Positions 1 to 6,043 of a stretch of 8,313 nt of DNA are shown here, piece by piece. Under the pieces are notes generated by a model. It had not been told where the DNA came from and ran no database searches. It was given only the letters and a program-made list of their open reading frames with translations. Location: contig PXAI01000098.1 in the NCBI GenBank assembly GCA_003567135.1, positions 1-8,313 of the forward strand, in the 5' to 3' direction. The stretch's first letter is position 1, and each line of letters opens with the position of its first letter. The position numbers and the translations under genes are program-made. The DNA is from Balneolia bacterium. Lineage in GTDB: Bacteria; Bacteroidota; Rhodothermia; Balneolales; Cyclonatronaceae.

Positions 1-888
1 CAGCTTCAGGATGGCGTATTTGTACACGTGAAAAAAGAGATCAACTCTGAAGTGCCGATTCACATCCTGAATGTGAACACGTCTGATCAGGAAGATTTCT
101 TCACCACGCCGCGCACGCTGATTGTAGCGGAGCGTCACAGTGACATTACTATCGTGGAAGATTTTGTCGGACTCGGCAAAAACCGCTACTTCACCGGATC
201 TGTAACAGAAAGTATTCTGGGCGATGAATCGCACATTACGCACGTGAAAATTCAGCGTGACAGCAAGAACGCGATTCACATCAGCCGTACGGCCGCATAT
301 CAGGGTCGCGGGAGCAATTATAATTCCTACACCATTTCAATCGGCGCGGCACTTTTCCGTAACGAGCCCAAAGCATTAGTTGATGCTGAAAACGCACACG
401 CAACGCTCGATGGCCTTGTTATGGTAACCGACGATCAGGTTTCTGATACGCACAGCGTTATGGATCACCTGAAAGCTAACTGTACCAGCCATCAGCTGCA
501 TAAAGTAGTTGCGCTTGGCAATGGGAAATCCGTATTCAACGGAAAAATCTTTGTACGCCAGGATTCGCAGAAAATTGATGCGTTCCAGGAGAACAGAAAC
601 CTGCTTCTATCACAGGATGCAGAAGTGTTCACCAAGCCGCAGCTTGAGATTTTTGCGGATGACGTTAAATGTAGTCACGGCGCGACCATCGGACAGCTTT
701 CACAGGATGAAATGTTCTATCTGATGAGCCGCGGTCTTTCCAGAGAAGCCTCCATGGAGATTCTTACCTATGGTTACGCTCTGGAAGTGATTGAGAATCT
801 TCCGCTGAAATCCGTACGAGATCAGCTGGAAAAGAAAATTTCCGAATTAACACGACCATCAGAAACAACCGCACATATCCCGGGATGA
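1..888 (+). CDS. sufD: SufD, Fe-S cluster scaffold subunit (C-terminal part)
   Basis: SufD is a subunit of the cytosolic SufBCD scaffold complex on which Fe-S clusters are built. The reading frame is open from base 1, so the start lies upstream. About 295 residues are visible, roughly the last two thirds of a family usually 420-440 residues long. The first residues (LQDGVFVHV) match the entry into the beta-helix core. A GTG at base 28 falls inside this conserved stretch and is not a real start. Near the C-terminus the motif VKCSHGATIGQ is characteristic; its Cys is encoded at 670-672 and its His at 676-678. The family's functionally important late His (His360 in E. coli SufD) lies in this motif. 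After it comes the helical tail with LMSRGLSREAS. The stop overlaps the sufS start (ATGA, 885-888), indicating translational coupling. SufB is a paralogue, but the KCSHGAT context, the length and the position directly before sufS favour SufD. Confidence 0.95.
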   Translation, partial: QLQDGVFVHVKKEINSEVPIHILNVNTSDQEDFFTTPRTLIVAERHSDITIVEDFVGLGKNRYFTGSVTESILGDESHITHVKIQRDSKNAIHISRTAAYQGRGSNYNSYTISIGAALFRNEPKALVDAENAHATLDGLVMVTDDQVSDTHSVMDHLKANCTSHQLHKVVALGNGKSVFNGKIFVRQDSQKIDAFQENRNLLLSQDAEVFTKPQLEIFADDVKCSHGATIGQLSQDEMFYLMSRGLSREASMEILTYGYALEVIENLPLKSVRDQLEKKISELTRPSETTAHIPG

Positions 889-2168
889 GTCAGGCAGCGA
901 TAAAAACCGAAACCGTTCACAATCCGGATCAGATCCAGAAGCAGTTAAAGAATCTGAGGGATGATTTTCCGATTCTCAGCCGTAAAATAAACGGCAGAGA
1001 ACTGGTCTATCTGGATAACGCCGCTTCAACGCAGCTTCCAAAGCAGGTGATTGAAACCGTCAGCGCGTATCATGAATTTCATCATTCAAACGTGCATCGC
1101 GGAGTTCACACCCTCAGCCAGGAGGCGACCGATTTATACGAAGAGGCCCGTGAGCAAATCCGGAGTTTTATCAACGCACCTTCTTTAAAAGAAGTGATCA
1201 TCACAAGCGGCACGACCGACGCCATTAATCTGGTGTCGCGTTGCTACGGTGAGCCGAGGTTTGGAAAAGGGGATGTGATTCTCGTTTCCAACATGGAGCA
1301 TCATGCTAATATCGTGCCGTGGCACATGCTTGCCGAAAAAACCGGCGCGGAAATGAAGGTGATTCCAATCACCGACGAAGGCTCCATTGATATGGACGCT
1401 TATCGTGCTCTTCTCGGCCCGGATGTGAAGATGGTAGCTGTGAACCACATTTCCAACGCGCTCGGTACGATCAATCCCGTTAAGGAAATAACCGATCTCG
1501 CACACAAGGCAGGGGCGGTAGTGATGATTGACGGCGCTCAGGCTGTTGGACATGAACTTGTGGACGTACAGGCTCTGAACTGCGATTTCTACGCATTTTC
1601 TGGCCACAAAATGCACGGCCCGACTGGAATCGGAATTCTCTACGGCAAGGAAGAACTGCTTAAGGAAATGAAACCAAATCGCGGCGGCGGGGATATGATC
1701 CTCAGCGTTTCGTTTGGTGAAATTACCTATGCCGGACTTCCCGCAAAATTCGAAGCCGGAACGCCGCCGATCGCTCAGGCTATCGGACTCGGTGCCGCTG
1801 CAAAATATCTCAGCGGCCTTGATCGTGACCTGATGTATCAGCATGAACAAAATCTGCTGAAATACGCCACGGACAAACTGAGCAGCGTACCGGGACTGAG
1901 AATAATCGGAACATCCCCGGAAAAGACTTCCATTGTCTCTTTTGTGCTGGATGGGGTTCATCCGCATGATATAGGCACGATTCTGGATGAAAACGGGGTC
2001 GCAGTAAGAACGGGTCATCACTGTGCGCAGCCGGTTATGGAGCGCTACAACGTTCCGGCCACCACGCGCGCTTCCATGGCTTTCTACAACACATTCAGCG
2101 AAATCGACGCTTTGTACGATTCGCTTCTGAAAGTAAACGAGCTTTTTGATGTTAACCAGCCGAACTAA
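885..2168 (+). CDS. sufS: SufS, group II cysteine desulfurase
   Basis: PLP-dependent desulfurase that converts L-cysteine to L-alanine and holds the sulfur as a persulfide for transfer to SufU. It has 427 residues, slightly longer than E. coli SufS (406) because of an N-terminal extension. Family residues are all present at a constant offset of 16 from E. coli: His139 in MEHHAN (PLP stacking), Asp216 and Gln219 in IDGAQAVGH, Lys242 in SGHKMHGPTG (Schiff-base lysine), Arg375 and Cys380 in RTGHHCAQP (persulfide-carrying Cys), and Arg395 in TTRAS. The short Cys-containing loop, RTGHHC, is the group II (SufS) form and differs from the longer loop of IscS/NifS. The ATG start at 885 overlaps the sufD stop. 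The 3' end overlaps sufU by about 20 bases, so both neighbours are probably translationally coupled. Nothing looks degraded. Confidence 0.97.
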   Translation: MSQAAIKTETVHNPDQIQKQLKNLRDDFPILSRKINGRELVYLDNAASTQLPKQVIETVSAYHEFHHSNVHRGVHTLSQEATDLYEEAREQIRSFINAPSLKEVIITSGTTDAINLVSRCYGEPRFGKGDVILVSNMEHHANIVPWHMLAEKTGAEMKVIPITDEGSIDMDAYRALLGPDVKMVAVNHISNALGTINPVKEITDLAHKAGAVVMIDGAQAVGHELVDVQALNCDFYAFSGHKMHGPTGIGILYGKEELLKEMKPNRGGGDMILSVSFGEITYAGLPAKFEAGTPPIAQAIGLGAAAKYLSGLDRDLMYQHEQNLLKYATDKLSSVPGLRIIGTSPEKTSIVSFVLDGVHPHDIGTILDENGVAVRTGHHCAQPVMERYNVPATTRASMAFYNTFSEIDALYDSLLKVNELFDVNQPN

Positions 2169-2610
2169 AAACCTCTATCAGGAACTGATTCTGGAGCACA
2201 ACAAGAAGCCCAGAAACTACCGCGTTCCGGAAACATCGAGCCATCAGGCAAAAGGGCACAATCCCCTTTGCGGTGATAAGCTGGATGTATACCTGAGCGT
2301 AGATGAGGAAAGTTCAACCATTTCAGACGTCAGCTTTATCGGAGACGGATGCGCGATTTCCAAAGCATCCGCCTCGATTATGACGACGATGGTTAAAGGG
2401 AAATCCGTGGAAGAGGCTCAAAGCCTTTTTAAGATGTTCCACGATATGACCACAGGAAAAGAAACTGACGTAACCGAAGATCAGATTCCAAGCCGGCTGC
2501 GCGTATTTGCCGGAGTTAAAGATCTGCCGGCACGCGTAAAATGTGCCACATTAGCCTGGCACACGCTTGATGCGGCTCTTCAGGGTGAAGAGAAGATATC
2601 AACAGAATAG
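2149..2610 (+). CDS. sufU: SufU, zinc-containing sulfur acceptor for SufS
   Basis: Accepts persulfide sulfur from SufS and passes it to the SufBCD scaffold. Family knowledge from B. subtilis is that SufU binds Zn through Cys, Asp, Cys and Cys. Counted from the ATG at 2149 (153 residues), the equivalents are Cys41 and Asp43 (NPLCGD), Cys68 (GDGCAIS) and Cys132 (VKCATLAW). The insertion between the second and third Cys (about residues 84-112), typical of SufU and absent from IscU, is present. The N-terminal motif LYQELILEHNKKPRNY is also diagnostic. A TTG lies directly before the ATG (2146) and could extend the protein by one residue; the ATG is preferred, and with it the first Cys falls at position 41, as in B. 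subtilis SufU. The gene begins inside sufS, with no strong Shine-Dalgarno, so coupling is likely. The alternative, IscU, is disfavoured by the insertion and by the sufS neighbour. Confidence 0.93.
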   Translation: MLTSRTKNLYQELILEHNKKPRNYRVPETSSHQAKGHNPLCGDKLDVYLSVDEESSTISDVSFIGDGCAISKASASIMTTMVKGKSVEEAQSLFKMFHDMTTGKETDVTEDQIPSRLRVFAGVKDLPARVKCATLAWHTLDAALQGEEKISTE

Positions 2611-2670
2611 CAGAGAACAGTTACCGTTATACGGGCTGAAGATTAAGTAAAAACATTGTGATTTGAGATT

Positions 2671-3219
2671 ATGCCAAAAATAGCTGAAATAGAAAGAACA
2701 CCGAACCCGAACGCGATTCGATTTGTACTTCGCGAACCGATCTCGCAGGGAATTACCAGATCGTACGAAAAAGCTGAAGAAGCGGAAAAAGATCCGTTTG
2801 CAACACAGCTTTTCGCGATTGATAACGTGATTTCCGTTTACTATGTGGATCGCTACGTAACCGTTACGCAGGATGGCGGAGCTGACTGGAACGAACTGCT
2901 TCGCAAACTCGCGCCACCAATTCGTGAAGCCGAGCCAATCGGACAGCTCGAAACCGATGACGAGGAAATTCACGTCAGCAAGGAAGCTGCGGGCGACCCA
3001 AGGCTGACCGAAATTAACAACCTGCTTGATGAGCAGGTACGTCCGTATCTGCTTGCAGACGGCGGCGGATTGAAAGTCCTCGGCCTGGAAGACAACGTGC
3101 TTAAAGTGCACTATCAGGGTGCCTGCGGTACGTGTCCGACGGCAACGACCGGAACGCTTTACGCCATTGAAAGTATGGTGAAGCGCATTCATCCGGAAAT
3201 TGAGGTCCATTCTGTTTAA
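2671..3219 (+). CDS. Nfu-type Fe-S cluster carrier (Nfu_N + NifU C-terminal domain)
   Basis: Probable carrier that receives a cluster from the scaffold and hands it to client proteins. It has 182 residues in two domains. Residues about 5-90 form an Nfu_N domain beginning with the hallmark ERTPNPNAIRFVL. An acidic linker (about 91-107) leads to a NifU-type C-terminal domain (about 110-182) containing the motif GACGTCPTA with Cys152 and Cys155. In this family that CxxC pair binds a [4Fe-4S] cluster at the interface of two subunits. The architecture resembles mitochondrial NFU1 and alphaproteobacterial Nfu rather than E. coli NfuA, whose N-terminal domain is A-type-like. It starts 60 bases after sufU; the ATG is directly followed by conserved sequence. 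I see no clear Shine-Dalgarno, only a GAG a few bases upstream. The location within the Suf operon supports the role. Confidence 0.92.
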   Translation: MPKIAEIERTPNPNAIRFVLREPISQGITRSYEKAEEAEKDPFATQLFAIDNVISVYYVDRYVTVTQDGGADWNELLRKLAPPIREAEPIGQLETDDEEIHVSKEAAGDPRLTEINNLLDEQVRPYLLADGGGLKVLGLEDNVLKVHYQGACGTCPTATTGTLYAIESMVKRIHPEIEVHSV

Positions 3220-3262
3220 ATAGGATCTCAATCGAACGCAGAAATAAACCAAAGATTTAGTC

Positions 3263-3601
3263 ATGGCCATTACAATCAGCGAACGGGCAGCAAAACGAAT
3301 TGATGAAATTCGAAACGCAGAGGAAGCCGGGGATGCCAAACGGCTCCGGATTGCCGTAGTTGGCGGTGGATGTTCCGGCCTTACCTATAAACTGGATTTC
3401 GAAGAGGAACCGGAAGAAAAAAATCCCAAGGATCAGGAGTTCGAATGTCTGGGCAACAAAATCGTTGTAGACATGCGGAGCTTTTTGTATCTGGCCGGAA
3501 CGCAGCTCGACTACACCGACGGACTTAAGGGGCAGGGATTCCATTTTATCAATCCGAATGCGACCCGAACCTGTTCATGCGGTGAATCTTTCGCAGTCTG
3601 A
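3263..3601 (+). CDS. sufA: SufA/IscA-type (HesB family) Fe-S carrier
   Basis: A-type carrier that accepts a cluster or iron and transfers it to apo-proteins. It has 112 residues, the usual size. The three conserved family cysteines are visible: Cys37 in GGGCSGL, and Cys104 and Cys106 in TCSCGESF close to the C-terminus. The intervening region follows the family pattern (VDMRSFLYLAGTQLDY, then GFHFINPNA). An additional non-family Cys62 (FECLG) lies in the middle; I attach no function to it. The charged stretch at about 47-58 (many Glu and Lys) is the variable loop of this family. It sits 43 bases after the Nfu gene and 15 bases before the DUF2480 gene. ErpA or IscA would be equally fair names by motif; sufA is chosen because of the Suf operon. 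Confidence 0.92.
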   Translation: MAITISERAAKRIDEIRNAEEAGDAKRLRIAVVGGGCSGLTYKLDFEEEPEEKNPKDQEFECLGNKIVVDMRSFLYLAGTQLDYTDGLKGQGFHFINPNATRTCSCGESFAV

Positions 3602-3616
3602 ATCTGAAATCGTTTT

Positions 3617-4141
3617 ATGGATATTATTGAAAACAAAGTAGCCAAATCGGGACTTATCACGATTGACCTTGAGAAGTTCGATGCACAGCAGGAAATTGTT
3701 TCTTTTGATCTGAAGGATTATCTCCATATGGAGCTTATTCTTCGGGAAAAAGAATTCCGCACGGCGCTTGATGAAACCGACTGGTCGCAGTACGAAGGCA
3801 AAGCAGTGGCAGTATTTTGCTCCACGGATGCCATTCTTGCGCATTGGGCATTTATGCTGGTCTCTTCAAAGCTTTTCGGAATTGCGGCCCGCGTTCATTT
3901 CGGCACACCGGAACAAATCAGATTTCAAATGATCCGGGATAATCTGAGAACACACGACTGGTCGCAATATTCCGGGAAACGCATCTTACTTAAAGGATGC
4001 AGCGACAAAGAGCTTCCTGCCGGAATTTATCTTGAAGCGCAAATGCATCTTCAGCCGGTTGCGGATCGCGTGATGTACGGCGAGGCTTGCTCGTTTGTGC
4101 CCGTTTACAGAGCTCCGAAAAAGACCAAAGCATCAACCTGA
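3617..4141 (+). CDS. DUF2480-family protein, unknown function, Suf-linked
   Basis: I recognise the family (DUF2480, found chiefly in Bacteroidota and relatives) but no activity is established for it. The 174 residues are a full-length match: the N-terminal motif is NKVAKSGLITIDLE, and the C-terminal motif is QPVADRVMYGEACSFVPVYR. Three Cys-plus-acidic motifs stand out: CSTD (Cys68, Asp71), GCSD (Cys128, Asp130) and GEACS (Glu156, Cys158). The segment DWSQYEGK (55-62) recurs as DWSQYSGK (114-121), each followed by a hydrophobic strand and a Cys-Ser-Asp element, which suggests two related halves. There is no signal peptide or membrane segment, so it is probably cytosolic. It lies 15 bases after sufA and 6 bases before the SDR gene, in one transcription direction. 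A role in metal or sulfur handling for Fe-S assembly is inference from context and cysteines only. Confidence 0.85.
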   Translation: MDIIENKVAKSGLITIDLEKFDAQQEIVSFDLKDYLHMELILREKEFRTALDETDWSQYEGKAVAVFCSTDAILAHWAFMLVSSKLFGIAARVHFGTPEQIRFQMIRDNLRTHDWSQYSGKRILLKGCSDKELPAGIYLEAQMHLQPVADRVMYGEACSFVPVYRAPKKTKAST

Positions 4142-4147
4142 TCGCCT

Positions 4148-4903
4148 ATGCCGGAATCTTCTGTCCAATCAAAAAGGATTCTGGTTACGGGAAGCTCACG
4201 GGGAATCGGCGCGGCCATTGCTGAAAGGCTATTAAGCGACGGGCATCAGGTAACAGGCACAAATTACAGAACAGATTTTCCGGAGAGCATATCCTCGCAC
4301 ACATCTTTTCAGGGGATAAACGTCAATCTCTCTGATTCGGCAGAAGTAAAGTCAAAAATTGCGCCGCTTTTCTCAGGATCAAATCCCCCTGATGTTCTGA
4401 TTAATAATGCAGCCATTTTTGAAACGGTTCAGTTCGAAAATCCGGATGATGAAGAATTTCTGGAAGGATGGAACCGGCACTGTAACATCAACATGCTGAT
4501 TCCGGCTTATCTCACCCGGCTTGCTCTGAACAGCTGGGTTCCCGGCAGAAAAGGGATCATAATTAATATTTCCTCAAGGGCGGCTTACCGTGGTGAAACG
4601 AAAGATTACGCGCCTTATGCCGCAACCAAAGCCGCATTAACAGGACTCACGAAAACGGTTGCGCGCGGTTACGGCAAGGATGGAATTACGGCATTCACGA
4701 TTGCACCCGGCTATGTGGAAACTGACATGGCCGTCCAAGCCATCAAACAATACGGGAAAGATGCGGTTACGAAGGATAACACTCTCGATGATATCATTCC
4801 GCCGGAACAAATCGGCGAGCTTTGCTCTGTGATTGTTACCGGAAAACTGAGCCACATGACCGGCACCACGCTTCACATCAACAGCGGTTCATATCTTATC
4901 TGA
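4148..4903 (+). CDS. Short-chain dehydrogenase/reductase (classical SDR), substrate unknown
   Basis: Cytosolic NAD(P)-dependent oxidoreductase with a single Rossmann domain, 251 residues as is usual for classical SDRs. Visible motifs in order: cofactor-binding TGSSRGIG (14-21), NNAA (86-89), catalytic Asn115 within NIN, Ser143 in NISSRAA, Tyr157 and Lys161 in the YxxxK motif YAATK, and APGYVETDM (186-194). The end of the second strand (NYR, 39-41) has no acidic residue, and Arg18 lies in the glycine motif; both lean toward NADP(H). The protein resembles FabG-type reductases, but the substrate cannot be read from the sequence, and I see no acyl-carrier or fatty-acid genes nearby. It begins six bases after the DUF2480 stop, so it is probably co-transcribed with the Suf genes, although a functional link is unproven. 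Confidence 0.9.
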   Translation: MPESSVQSKRILVTGSSRGIGAAIAERLLSDGHQVTGTNYRTDFPESISSHTSFQGINVNLSDSAEVKSKIAPLFSGSNPPDVLINNAAIFETVQFENPDDEEFLEGWNRHCNINMLIPAYLTRLALNSWVPGRKGIIINISSRAAYRGETKDYAPYAATKAALTGLTKTVARGYGKDGITAFTIAPGYVETDMAVQAIKQYGKDAVTKDNTLDDIIPPEQIGELCSVIVTGKLSHMTGTTLHINSGSYLI

Positions 4904-4937
4904 AATTATAATCTGAATGATATCCCACTTTTTATCC

Positions 4938-4966
4938 GTTGTTTCAGTTCGGATTGCTTATTTTTC
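4938..4966 (+). promoter_or_regulatory. Possible Bacteroidota-type promoter before fni
   Basis: The 105-base gap between the SDR gene and fni is the longest in the window. It contains GTTG at 4938-4941 and TATTTTTC at 4959-4966, which are 17 bases apart. This partly matches the Bacteroidota pattern of TTTG near -33 and TAnnTTTG near -7, with the final G replaced by C and the spacing shorter than the typical 19. I see no clear terminator hairpin for the upstream operon in the gap. This is a weak match in AT-rich sequence. Confidence 0.25.
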
Positions 4967-5008
4967 ACGCATGAAATCACATCCAATTATAAACTCCCGA
5001 ATAGCCTG

Positions 5009-6031
5009 ATGAATATTGAAAGCAGAAAAAAAGATCACGTGAATCTGTGCGTGTCAGGCAACGTGGCTTATACCAAAAGAACCGGATTCGAGCACATCGA
5101 TTTCATTCATAATGCACTTCCTGAAGTTTCCTTTGATGAGATTACTACCGAGGCCTGGATTTGTGGTAGGGGCTTTGATTTCCCACTTTTTATATCATCC
5201 ATGACCGGCGGCTACGCCAAAGCGGGCGCGGTTAATGCGGTGATTGCATCCTTCTGTGAAAAAAATAATCTGCCGTTCGGAGTCGGGAGTCAGCGTATTA
5301 TGCTGGAAAATTCTAAAACCATTGAATCTTTTTCAGTCGTGCGGGAAAAGGCGCCAACCGCCTTTATTGCAGCGAATATCGGCGGCGTTCAGATTGCTGG
5401 CGGCCTCGACAAAAAAAGTATCCGTCTGCTAATCGACTCGATCAAAGCGGATGCCATCATCGTACACCTGAATCCGCTGCAGGAACTCATGCAACCTGAG
5501 GGAGACCGCGATTTCCGGGGAATACTCTACGGTATACGGAAACTGGTTGAAGATGCCGGTGTTCCGGTCATTGTAAAAGAAACCGGAGCCGGGATTTCTG
5601 CTAATGTTGCAACCATGCTTGCAAGAGTCGGGGTGGAAGTAATCGACATTTCCGGAGCGGGTGGAACTAGCTGGGCAAAAGTTGAAAATCAGCGATTCAG
5701 CAAAGAAGATAATATTTTTGATGACTGGGGGATCCCTACCGTAGAGTGCCTGATTGAAATTGGAACCATTCAGGAAAGAAAATTCGGAGTAATTGCATCG
5801 GGGGGAATTCGCAGCAGCCTCGATATTGCAAAAGCACTTTGCCTCGGCGCCAACTTTACGGCCGTAGCCCAGCCAATCATCAAAGCGGTAATAAACGGCG
5901 GCGAAGAAGAGCTTCAGCAGTTATATGACAGATGGAAAAAGGATCTGAAAACAGTGATGTGTCTGCTTGGCGCTCTGGATATTGAAAACCTGAATCCCAC
6001 CTTGCTGCGAACCCATTCTTCAACAATTTAA
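5009..6031 (+). CDS. fni: Type 2 isopentenyl-diphosphate delta-isomerase
   Basis: Interconverts isopentenyl diphosphate (IPP) and dimethylallyl diphosphate (DMAPP); type 2 enzymes use reduced FMN and Mg2+ and are unrelated to the type 1 (Nudix) isomerase. It has 340 residues, a normal length. Characteristic segments in order: SRKKDHV (5-11, substrate diphosphate binding), SSMTGG (63-68, FMN), GVGSQR (91-96), NIGG (123-126), HLNPLQE (153-159, with His153, Gln158 and Glu159), QPEGDRDF (162-169, with Glu164 likely binding Mg), KETGAGIS (190-197), SGAGGTSWAKVE (215-226) and ASGGIRSS (263-270, FMN phosphate). The TIM-barrel core looks intact. The ATG at 5009 is directly followed by the conserved motif, which supports this start. 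It is followed 12 bases later by the prenyl synthase gene, its pathway partner. Related FMN enzymes such as lactate oxidase are excluded by the RKKDH and QPEGD motifs. Confidence 0.95.
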   Translation: MNIESRKKDHVNLCVSGNVAYTKRTGFEHIDFIHNALPEVSFDEITTEAWICGRGFDFPLFISSMTGGYAKAGAVNAVIASFCEKNNLPFGVGSQRIMLENSKTIESFSVVREKAPTAFIAANIGGVQIAGGLDKKSIRLLIDSIKADAIIVHLNPLQELMQPEGDRDFRGILYGIRKLVEDAGVPVIVKETGAGISANVATMLARVGVEVIDISGAGGTSWAKVENQRFSKEDNIFDDWGIPTVECLIEIGTIQERKFGVIASGGIRSSLDIAKALCLGANFTAVAQPIIKAVINGGEEELQQLYDRWKKDLKTVMCLLGALDIENLNPTLLRTHSSTI

Positions 6032-6043
6032 GTTCGATACATT

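Noticed and set aside
28..30. GTG as the start of the first gene
   Set aside because: The frame is open to base 1 and the residues before the GTG (LQDGVFVH) are conserved SufD sequence, so the gene enters from outside the window.
1185..2021. Long open frame of 278 codons on the - strand, opposite sufS
   Set aside because: It lies wholly within sufS, whose every catalytic residue is intact. The antisense protein has no recognisable motif and a composition typical of a shadow frame.
2624..2634. Short inverted repeat CCGT-TAT-ACGG between sufU and the Nfu gene
   Set aside because: The stem is only four base pairs and no T-run follows, so it does not support a terminator or operator.
2599..3339. 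Open frame of 246 codons on the - strand spanning the Nfu gene and its flanks
   Set aside because: It covers a clear Nfu gene on the + strand plus both intergenic gaps, and its translation shows no family features; it is a shadow of + strand codon bias.
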